DNA from: Leptasterias polaris
Taxonomy: Eukaryota; Echinodermata; Asteroidea; Forcipulatida; Asteriidae
NCBI GenBank assembly: GCA_037783415.1
Contig: JAZGTN010000150.1
Location: forward strand, 2,728,001 to 2,792,000
DNA: 64,000 nt
Reading direction: 5' to 3'
Shown piece after piece: positions 26,201-38,200 of this stretch. The translations under genes and the position numbers were made by a program. A model generated the notes under the pieces. It searched no databases, was not told where the DNA came from, and worked only from the letters and a program-made list of their open reading frames with translations. Positions within the stretch are counted from its first letter, which is position 1, and every line of letters begins with the position of its first letter.

Positions 26201-29200
26201 TCAATAGATGTCCAAGTTCTTGGTTTTTGTTTCCTCAGTGCCATCTGTAAACTCTAAAACTTTTTTGTACACAACCATATGGCGCTCCTTAGGTCTATAT
26301 TATTTCGGATCTTTCCACCCCAAATTGAAGGGGTTGCATAAGAGCAGCCTTATTTTATTTTACCATCTTTCCAACCATTGTAAGTTTGGGTATGGAGGGT
26401 GAACATGGACAAAACTTCTTATTACAAATGGAGTTTATGCTTAAAGCTAGAGTTCTTTTTTGTGTGTAAGCTTGGTCGACTAAAGTCAGCAATGGTAAAG
26501 AAGATGGGGTATGACTGAGTACAGTCAACATAAGTCGTCTATAGTAAGGAAAGGGTTAAGTTGTGTATCAATCTTAATTGCTAAGCAAAGTGTGGTTTCA
26601 CAATACAAAAACAAACCGACGTACTTTAACGGGTTCCTGTGTTTGAATACACATGAGAACTGCACAGTCTATTGTGACGATGACCTCGGGTAAATTGTGT
26701 CTATTGCTCTATCATATGTTGGTATTTGGCAAAAACTAAAATTGTAATCATTCTTTATCTCCCATGCAGTGGGCTGTACCCGTTATTCCGGCCTGGCTCT
26801 ATTGATCTTGGAGGCAGCTGCATGAGGGTTCATCTTAGCTTGAAGCACCTCCACGGTGGATCAACACATCAACAGGTTGGCATTGTAACTGCTCTAGATA
26901 TGTTGTAAAAGTTGGGCTTCAACCTTTGAGTTTCATCCAGCTTGTGATTATGATGGAGTATTCTGAGACTAATTTTTAGTAAAGGTTGTTTTTTGCCCTT
27001 TTACCGTTGTGTATTAAGCACTGTATACTCGGTACTTTCCCCAAGTTCTTTGAAAACCCAATACCTTTGCCATGCCAGAGCAGGGCCCAATTTCATAGAG
27101 TTGCTTAAGCAGAAAATGTTGCCTAAACAATTTCTGCTAAGCAACAATAAGCAGGATACCAGTCACAGATGCTACATGTGAGATGGTACTTTAGATGGTA
27201 ACCTTTTTTTGGTAAGCATAATTTTTGTTGTGCTTAGCTAATTTTTATGCGTAAAAGCAGCTCTATGAAATTGGGCCCTGATGTCTTACCACTAGACCAC
27301 CAAGCTAGCCCACTGCCTGAGTTTACAGTGCTTAATACATCGGTGTAAGGGCAAAAACCAAATAATATTCTTTATAGCAATGGAAAATTTACATCTGTGA
27401 TGTAAAGTTTATTCAGGCACCAATTTTCTACAGAAATGGTTTCATTATCACATAAAATATTTCAAAAAGAGATCTTTGTGTATTGTTACCGGTAGGAATC
27501 CCAACAGAGATTGAATTCCAGTACCCATCTGACTTTCCTTTTTTCTTTTTTCTTTTTTCTTTTTCCCGTATTTTTTTCCTAAAAATCTGGAACTGAACAT
27601 TGTCTTCATTTCACAGGTATCTTTAGACCAGGCATGATATTCTTCCCACTTAAGTCTGTTTTCTGATGATTTTACCCTCAGAAAAACCAGAAAAATTATG
27701 ATTAAATAGCCTGAAAGGTCTATTGAAACCTACACCATATGTGTGGACCATCCTTTGTACTCAATACAATGTTCCCACTTTTTTCCAAGAACCAAATATC
27801 ATACCTACTCCAAACCTAGTTATTTTTAGGATTCCATAGTTTCATTGCCAGAGAATACTTAAAAAAAAGATTTATAGTTAAGGAATTCCACTTGTGACTG
27901 AAGATTGAATTTCAGTCCCAACTCCTTTCATTTGTCCCATTTGGTGTTTTTTCCTAACATCTAGAACTGAACATTTTCTTTTTGCTGTTTTCGACAGGTC
28001 TACATTTGAGTGTTCCTAATATTTTCATTAACACAAAGAAATTATTAAAATGAATCCATTTCTATGGTAATGTTTAGGAATGGTCTGAGGAAGCCGAACA
28101 CCTCCCGTCATCATCTCACCAGACTCATCCTCTGCCCAGTCAACCTTTACACCAAGATGTTGCAATAGACCCTGAAGAAGCAGCAAGGAGGATAGAAGAG
28201 GAGCGGAGGAGACAGCAAGAGGAGGATGAGAGAAGGAAGATGTTGGAGCCGGTATTGATGGGCGTGGCTGTGGAGAGAGCAATGCATCTTCCGTCTGTCC
28301 CAGGCGCAAACAGGTTAATAATTTTGATACATATCTTTCCCAAAACAAGTGTGGGCTATATGTCCTGTTAGAATGGAGAGAAAGTAGCGGCTGTCATTTA
28401 TTTACATTTTATTCACATGTTATTTTAATTTAAAAAAATCCATCCCAATTTGATACATTTTCTCTTCAGATTGGATGACAACCTACCCAGTTGCTATGTA
28501 ACCTTCCAACAGGCCGATGGGGCCCCTGTCCATACAGACACTATACCAGACAGTGGTCAACCGGTCTGGGGATCCGAGCATGAAGTCAGGATTAGTTCTG
28601 AAGTACTTGACCGTCAGGTGAGTGTGGCTCAGTATTAGGTTTCTCAAAAAAAAAAATTGTTTTCTTTTTGTTGGTCAAATTTCAATTACAGTATTTTAAA
28701 ATGTGTTTTTGTGTATTTTATTCCTCTTTCTTAGGCTAAAATGTCAATGATATATTCTTCACAAACGTTTGTTATATATTGTTTACAAATATCAATTATA
28801 TTGTTTACAAATATCAATTATATTGTTTACAAATATCAATTATATTGTTTACAAATATCAATTATATTGTTTACAATTGTGTTGGACCCAGTGACTTGTT
28901 TAATTTTCACTTAATCGAGTCACATATTTTCACAATTTTGTATTTGTGAAATGTGTCATAATTGTTTGATGCGAGTGGATCTTTTTTCAATTAATTTCTC
29001 TGCCCATTATTTCTGTTAAAGTTTTACCCTAATGGAGTGTGAGGGAATTAAGAAGCTAAAGAATGATCATTTTCATAAAATGTAAAATAACTGTTGTTTA
29101 TACTGTTCATAATAATACACAATTTTTTAATAAAACGCTTTACCCACAGACGTCTCAAGGCATACAAACAGGGATTTGATTTCTCTGTGTTTAACCGGAA

Positions 29201-32200
29201 ATCTGTTTTTTTGCCCCCCGAAAAAGATTTTTTTTTTTTTTTTTTTTTTACACTTGGATAAAATTATTTTTAAAATGAAGATAAAACCATATATAACGCC
29301 CCAGATTGCAGAGAAGGGCTTTTAAAACTATATATAAATGTTATTTGTGGGCTTTGTGCTTGCAAGTTTTCAAACTCGCAAGCTTTTGCGCTCTGCTCTT
29401 AGAGTTTTTTTTTTTTTTCCAACAGCCTATCACATCCCTGTTACAAAGCTGTTTTGAATTATGAAAGCAAATACAAGGTGCTGGAGTTTAATCTATTGTC
29501 AACCATGCCTCAGATACCGAACACACTGGACATATGGCTGTATGTCTTTATTTTATTATAGCAATTATGGTTAAGTGTCTTCCTCAAAGACAAAAGTTCC
29601 CCCAAAATTAGCTGAGCACAAAGCAATTTTGCTTAGCAGAATAGAGTTTACCAGCCAAAATACTACAACACAAACCTTGTCTGTGACTGGTTTCCTGCTT
29701 GTTTTTGCTCAGCAGAAAAATTGTCTAGCAAACCTCATGAAAGCGGCTCTATGAAATAAAGCCCTGAGGCTTTAGTCGGTGTGCTTGGCCACCGACACTC
29801 CACTATTACACCCAAGTCAAGGCTTTGCCTCAAACAGCCCAAACAGCCAATACTGATTTTACACATGTTCCTCCCTACCATCAGAATTTCATCTTCAAGG
29901 TGTGGCATCAAGCGGGGTCCGAGCGAGACATGAACAGTGATCGTATGTTGGGCTTTGCCTCGGTGGACCTGGCCCCACTCCTATCCGGGTTTAGGAGCCT
30001 CAATGGCTGGTACAATATCCTGGACTTCAGTGGCCACTGCCAGGGTCAGATCAAAGTCTCTATTATACCCAGGGAGAGTGTGTCGCCGCTGAAACGATCG
30101 CCCAAACAAAAGGTTTGTACTGTTTTAATAATAATGACTGTGACAATGAACACTCATATAGCTCTGGTATTTGCCATTTTTTACGCTTGTGGTGCATTAT
30201 TTCCCCATTAATTATTCGCCTATACAATAATTCCAAAACTCTGTATAAGTGCACTGTTGTCTTTATTGAATGATAAGCTATTAGAGTGTAATTAGCATTG
30301 ATATTATAAAAATACTAATAATTTGGAAGGCTAAGCATCCTTACTCGCAGCTACAGTAAGAAGCTGATTTGCAAAGGACTGGGCTACAACGTGACTGAGC
30401 TGCTGCCATGAAATATTGCAATGTATTTCAAACTTTTTGTTTTCAAATTTATCTAAAAGTGCACAGATGGATTTATTTTTTTCCATTATCCTCTCTCTTT
30501 GTACTTTTGTAAGATAATGCCAATTGCACCAAAGGATGAAAATGCGACTAAACAAATGTTGTGAAGAATTGTCAATAATGTTGTAGTTTTTAAGCTGATG
30601 GCATTGTATTTCAAGAATTTTTCTAAATGTGTTTTTTGTTGTCTTGCTTTAACTTAATTGCTTTTTGTCAGTTCTTGTCACTGTTTTCATAAGTAGCTTT
30701 GTTCCCTTTCAGGAGGAGTTCTTTCATCTATGTTTTCTGTAATCTTTGTATTTGGATAGAAGTCAAATTGGATTTTGCTTTGGAAGAATCCTTTATAAGT
30801 TATTATCCCTTAGGGTGCCTTCTTACCACTCCTCATGGTCATCCCTTAGGGTGCCTTCTTACCACTCCTCATGGTCATCCCTTAGGGTGCCTTCTTACCA
30901 CTCCTCATGGTCATCCCTTAGGGTGCCTTCTTACCACTCCTCATGGTCATCCCTCATTGCCCTCCACTGGAGGGCCACAAATCAGATGGCCAGAAGGACA
31001 CTTACATGTATTATACTCTTGCCAAGAGCTCAAGTGCACTTTACTCAAGCTTTGGTGTTTCTGACTTTGGGTTCAAGTCCCGGTCTTGACACTTGTGTCC
31101 TTGAGCAAGACACTTAACCATTTATTGCTTCGTTCTTTGGATGGGACAGAAAGCCATAGGTCCCATGTGTTGTGTAATGGTGCCAAGTTATTGGGTCTTA
31201 TATTTCAAACATAGCTTCACATACCTTGTAGAAAAAATACTGAGCGCTTCAAGACGCCCTTTGGTGTGATCAAGTGCTATATAGGAACTGCATATTATTC
31301 TTGTTTGTGGTTTATTACTTGGTATTAATATTGTTTTTGCAAGTTGGATCTCTATCAAGTATATGGTGTTGGTGCAAGGGAACTGATAATCATTCTGATA
31401 TCAGACTCAGTAGCACTTCATTCTATTTTTTTAAAGTAACTAATGTGTAAGTTTCATACTAATTAATTTGTACAAAGTATACGTAGATTCATGTATGTAC
31501 ATGTAGGCCCCTTGCACTAGTGATACATGCAGCTGCTGTCCACCCATGGCCTGCTATTTTGGAAGTCAAATTGCATGTAGAGATATGGTGAATGTTTAAC
31601 CGAAATTGTGTTACCTAGAATGCACTCTGCACAGTTACACAAATGGCGCAACCAAGATTGATCAGGTGTGGTGACATCAGTTGAATCGGGTCAATTAATA
31701 TACAGGCCTAGTATCAAATGTTAAATTAAATATGAAAATATTTATTGTATGTATTGTGCATTAATTTTAATACTGTTGTTTGGATTTCCTCAGACAACCC
31801 CCAACACATCCGCCATCTTTGCCCAAGGCTTTCCCCTAGTCCCATTCGCCACATTCGCCCATCAGCATCAAGCAAGCAAGCAAGCACCCAAAGAAGCCAG
31901 CAAGCCCACGGGCCAGCAACCACCCCCTCCGAAATCTACTCACCCTCAATCACTAAACCACTACACGGAACACCTGCAAAATGTTCGAAAGTTCCACGAG
32001 GATCTCCACAGCAAGTTGAAAGTACAGCAGCAGGGTTGGACCACTGCGGAGAAAAGGGTGGACAGTGGGAGGGGATCAAGAGAAGTATCTTCGATGGGTT
32101 TTGATGACAGAAGCCAGGGACCTAGCGCAGTTTCCAGCTCATTTCTGATGACAAATCTCAGGTACAAATGTGAACTTTTATTTTGATTTTTTTTTTTTAT

Positions 32201-35200
32201 AGCATGTCAATGACCAACAGAATCTTCCCATGAAATATGCTAATTACATTCACGCATGTGTACAGACACTTTGGTTGGCAAACGCCATAGAAGTGTGCAC
32301 TAAGCAGACGCACAAACGTGTCTGCGTCAAGCGACCATTAGCCCCGTAGAAGCAGGCGCGTTCTTCCATCATTTTGCCACCCGAAATGTTAGTGCACACG
32401 CGCGATGTGCAATTTATATATTTCGTGGGAAGGGTCTATTGGAGGGAGACTTTGACATGCTAGGTGGAAGTAAGAAATTTTTTTCTTCCAAGTGATTTGA
32501 CCGTGTTCTTCTGAGTATGAGTGTATTTCCCAAAATGATGGATTCATTTCTACCTAGCATTCCTTAATAACACTCAATTCAAACCAGGCATAATGATCTT
32601 CCCACCAATCTGATTCTGATTTTTTTATTTTTTTTTGCATTCAGAAAAATTTGCAAAATTATACCTAAATAGCTCGAAAAGCCTATAAAAACCTATCCCA
32701 GCAGATGCTCATAAAATACCAGAGTACTAAATAAATGTTCCTACTCTTTTCCAAGGGCCAAATATCATGCCTGATTAACAAATTATTATTGCAAAATAAA
32801 AATGTTTGTACAGCCTCATGGTCATAATTGCTTTATATGTATTTCATTGTTTTATGTTTCATGTTTAATGCATAAAAAGTTCCTGTATTTATGTACTGAA
32901 GAAATGTCCTGTGTTGTTAATATTATTATTGATGTTATTATTATTTTGTGTAGTGTACTGTGTGGTTGCATATTGTGTGATGTGATCCTAAACAATGAAT
33001 CTAAACATTGTTCAAAATTTTAGCGTGATTTGTGACTGACATTTAAAAAAATTATTCAAAATCTTGTCACCAGAAAAAACCTTGAGGAGCTAGACAGCAT
33101 GAACCAGGGACTACAGCAGAGGCTAGCCGTCCAGGAACCAAGCGAGACGATCCATGAAAAGGAGCAAGTGACCCGGCAAGTGCCACCTGCTCCACAAGAA
33201 CCCCTGGGAAAAATGGGTGGTCATCAAAGTGTGAATGCTAAGAAACCACGAGAGAACATCAGTTATAGGAGAACTAGTGATGAGGATATTTTGGAGAAAG
33301 TCAGGCAGGATTTACGACAGGATGGGAGTCTTGAAGATGAAGATGGGCACAATGAAGATTGGTATGACCAAGATATGAATAGGTGTGGCCAGGATATAGA
33401 TGGGCGTGACCAAGATACAGATGGGCATGGCTATGATGAGAACAGTCATGGCCATGATGACGATAGGCGAGGCCATAAGTTAAAGCTTGGCCATGATGAG
33501 GTTGGTCATGGCCAGGATGAAAATGGGCTTGGCCATAATGAGTTTGGGCGTGGCCCAGATGAGGATGCTGAAGTGCCGTTATACGAGAGTGACTGGGAAG
33601 ATGATATGCAATTCCGAGATGAAGATGATGTCATCGTACCCAAGCCTCTGAATGACGTCTCGTCGGCTTATTTCAGTAACGCTGTCAGACCAGATGCATT
33701 CAACACAGACTTGACCCTTGAACCTTCAAGAGAACTGCAATACCATCTCCGAGAAACTGAGACAGACTCAGTCAGAAGTGAGGGAAGACAGGAGGTTCAT
33801 GAAAGTCGGGAGGAAGAGGATTTTAGAACTCTTGAAACAGAGAGGCAAAGGACAGTAATAGAGCAAAGTGAAGCCACTCACCATGCTTCTGACCAAGAAG
33901 CAGAGGAGTATTTGGAGAATCGAGACTTAAGGAACCAAGTTAGGCAAAGTGATGCAGCGGGAAATCTTCCAACTGACCCCAATAAAATGGAAAGGCTTGC
34001 AGGTAATTACTTGTATGTCAATGTATGTATACAGTAACTTTATGTTGTTGAGTTGTTAATTTGCAGGTATCAGAAAAACAATCTGTGGAGTTTTAAGGAT
34101 AGATTCGTAGTCAGTAAAACATCAAAGTCATGTTATATTTCTTTCTGAAATGTAGTTTGGGGTTTTTTTTAACTAAAAGCTGTGTTTGGAGTTGATATTT
34201 AATACTGTGGGACAATGTTTTTGGTTTTTGGGTTTTTTTTTTCACCAACAATTTGTATTTGTGCTGTCACTTGTACATGCAGGCCTGGAATTTGATCTTT
34301 GAGAGGGCAAGGCCATTTTTCATTTTGCAAAGGGGAATTCTTTTGGGAAGTCTTTAAGTATATATGGGAAAGTTTTGAAGGGGGGCAAAAAGGTCAAGAC
34401 CATGGCAGCAGGTTATGGCCTCCTTAATATTCCAGGCCTGAGTGTGTAAGAATATATAATATTTTTTTATATTATTTCTCCTTGTAATTTGTGTTTATTT
34501 TTATGTTTTTTATTTAGAGTTTAATTACCAGATCACCTTATAATGTCAGAAGAAATGGTTTTGAACATTTTGTTAAGTCCAATAGTTTACAGTAGTTTTT
34601 CTTTCTGTCGTTTTTGTATTTTTTTTGTAGCTAATGCCATCATTATACCACTGGCTGATATTTTGTTTAAGTGTTTGTATTGTTATTGATAAACCTCTTT
34701 TTAAAGCTTTTGGTTAATTTTTTGAACATAATGTAAAGTTTTATGTAATCTGGCCGCACTTCAGTACTGCGATCGATATTGGAATCTTGATAATTCATTT
34801 CAAATCAAATCAAATCTAATTTTATCTTCACAGGAGATGTAAAATGGAAATACTCTGCTGGTGACAGAGATGCAGATTCCAATAATGTTGTCATTCAGGA
34901 GATGTCAGCCGACGATAACAATGACCATGTAGTAAGAACTCATTGGAGTGGTGATGATCGCCACAAACACTATACAAGTGCAATGAATGATGCCGTCACT
35001 CAACGTGATGATGGGAATGCTTTGAGAACGGCCACAGAGCCCCATCGAGAGTCATCAGTAGACACTGAGACAGAGGAGGAGTTTGCAGATGCTCTGAATC
35101 TCATTCAAGATGCTGCTGGACCTGAAGACGACACTCAAAGTCGTCTTCAAGACAGAGATACAAATCCATGGATTGCCCAAAGTAACAAATGCCAAACTGG

Positions 35201-38200
35201 GGTTAATACGGGCGGTAAATACACAAGTATAACCCAAGGCAACCAAAACCAGGTTAAAGGTCATTCACAAGTTGAACCTGATGCCATACTGGGGTCGGAG
35301 GAAGGAGGTTCATTGGAACATATAGGGAGGACTTCTGTACATGGTGGGCGGGATGAAGATGGTAGAGGGAGTGTGCTGAGCTCTGATGAAGAGTCTGTAG
35401 TCGTTACCATTGATCCTGAGCAGACTGAGAGGCAGATAGTCCAAGAGAGTGAGAAAAAAAGTCTGCCCAACAAGCCACAACCAGTACTGTATCCTTTCAC
35501 TCAGTGATATCTACATGAAAAGTATATCATATTTTACATTTTGATCTGTATCAAGCCTGTGATTTGTCAGATTTGTTCATGAACCACTAAGCAAATAAGC
35601 AGTCTAGGCTAACTTCCATACCTACCCCAAGTGGAAAGAATTTTCCACTTGACTGCTTTACTTTTTACACCAGTTTACTCGTTTATTTGTGTTGTGTTGT
35701 CATTCAGCCTTCGAGAAAGACTCTGCTAGTAGGGTCAAAACCAGAGTTCCCTTTGACCGGTAAGCAGTTTGCAGCAGTTAGTTCCCATAGTAGAATAAAT
35801 GCAGGACAAGTTCTTACACAAACAATCTACGCAGCAAAGTAGATGTAATCACATGGTGTTATTGCAAACCAAGTATATATTGATGCCTCACCATGCAATG
35901 CCTCAAAACCTATATTTCTCCTGATGTCAATTTTTTAAATAGATGTCCCTTTTGCATTTAAATTTTCTAGGCAATGTTAACTTGTATATTTGGTTTGCGG
36001 TAACACCATGTGTATAACTACTTGCTAGGTAGATTTTGTTCCTTGAGAACTTGTGCTATATATTCTACTGACGCGGAGTAGAATATTCGGAATTCAGGAG
36101 ACTTCTTAGTTCTGAAAAGAACTGTCCTCCTTATTAACTACTACCTGGGCGGAAGGTACATGTAGGAAAATCGGCCGGGACTACTACTTTCTCTTAGTGG
36201 ATTGAGGGAACTTGTCGTTATTAACTTCATTGCCGCGGAGTGAGTTCCAAATATACATTGATACCTCACCATGCAATGCCTCAAATCCCACTGTTAACTT
36301 GTTTCCACGCCTCAAATTGTCCATTATGTAGTGTGAAAGAGAGTGCCTATAAATCACAATGCTGTACACACCCTGGATGTTCAGGGAGTTTTTTCTCTTG
36401 CCTATTAAGAGGAGACCACTAAATATTTCGGGATTTTTCTTTTTTGTACAATCACACCCAGCTATATCTTTTCTGGCAATAAAAATTATAAGGAGTCCCA
36501 AAAGTGACTAACACTTTTCCCCAAACATGCCAAAGTTTGAGACGCCAATAAATAAAGCGCTATTTAAAAATTTGGTTGAACAAAGAAAAATTGACTAAGC
36601 AGGATTTGAACCAACAACCTCCGGATTAACGTGCCGGCGCTCTACCAACTGAGCTATCTAGCCCAATGTTGGCGGCCTATTTTGTCAATATCTTTGTTCG
36701 GGGGGTGCCAGTCAGAAGCCATTCAACAGTAAACTGCCGTGTAGCCAGGGATCACACCCAAGTTTACGATACAACCTGGGAAGCGGCAGCCAGGAGATCA
36801 CCTTAAGGAGATGCGACTTTTTATATCAGATATCAAATAATAAACCACAAGGGAAACAGACTGGGTGAATTTTTAAATGAATTTTGGGTTGAACAAAGAA
36901 CAATTTACTAGCGCGTGATGAACCAACGACCTCCTGTTTAACGTGCTGGCGCTCTACCAACTGGGCTATCATAGCCCTATGTTGCCGGTCTCTCCTAATT
37001 TTATAAAAAGAATTACAATTATAATTTCTGAGTTGTGTACATGTTTGTTTCTTTGTTGTGTCAAGTGATTCATCATCACATAAGTATTTTATAGCCATTA
37101 CTCGTTTCCAATAGTTAAAAAAAAACGATTCCAGTGTAAACAAAACTTTTCTTTAACCTGAGTTTCATCAAGAGCCAAACCAGCACCTGTCCAAATGCCC
37201 AACTTCTTCCTGCCAGCGCATGATCTTGAAGCATCAATGAGGGCGCTACACACAGTCACCAGCATTTTGCCAAGATCACAACCAAGACCAATCCACAATG
37301 ATCAGGTACAGTAACATAAGCGAAATAATAAAGTTCAGATTTGAAGCTTTGCATGGTGTGGGACATAAGAAAATAACTAGTGGTTAGGACATCTGTTCAA
37401 GAATGCGGTAGGGTTGGTGGGTTCGAATCCCACAGAAGGAGTTTACCTGAGGATGTTTCGGTGCAGGACTTGGGAATGCATTAAAGAGGAAGGGAAGTGA
37501 CTGTTTCCATTTTGAGATGCACTCATTTTCCAATAGATAGAGTCCTCGCGCGAGTGGGGAAAAAATTACAAGTGTCTAACCTCTGGTTAAAATGATGTAA
37601 TTTGCCATTGCATTCGATACCCTTCCAGTGCAAAATTGTCAACATACAAAACATCTGATGACGTCATTCTTAGAAAAATGGGTCTCTACATTTTTGTACG
37701 GGGATGTTTTGGTTCATTCCTGACTTTCGATAATATCCAATCAGACCGGCCTTGAATTTGACCTTTTGACTGACGAAAAATTTCTCCTTGGAATGTAAAG
37801 ATCCATTAGTTGTTGAAATCCGATGATGTCACGTTTCAATTTTTGCTCTGAAACTGTATTGGTCACTTCCCTTCCTCTTTAAGTATACAGAGCTTATCGC
37901 ACATCCGTGTATGGTAAAAATAATAGAATAAAAGTCTTCCGAGAAGACTTGTTTGTGAAAGGCAGGGGTCGAGATGATGTTTTGTCTCAATGTTTGTTTT
38001 TGTGCACTCTGCCAATCTTCAGTTTCTCTTGAAGATGAGCAGAGATAATGAGATTCTTTTAGAGATCTTGAAATGCATCGGCCTAAAATATTGTAATTCT
38101 GCAATTTTAAATGACAGTCACAGTTTTACGGGTAACTTTCTGTAGAAATGTCCATCATTCGAGTCCTCTGTTATCTGAAAAGTAATTCTTATTGCATGTA

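Noticed and set aside
30699..31117. Overlapping plus-strand frames with 12-residue repeats
   Set aside because: They arise from a 36-bp tandem repeat in an intron and run into a SINE.
36594..36665. Functional tRNA gene (minus strand)
   Set aside because: Acceptor-stem halves do not pair and the sequence continues into a repeat shared with a second copy.
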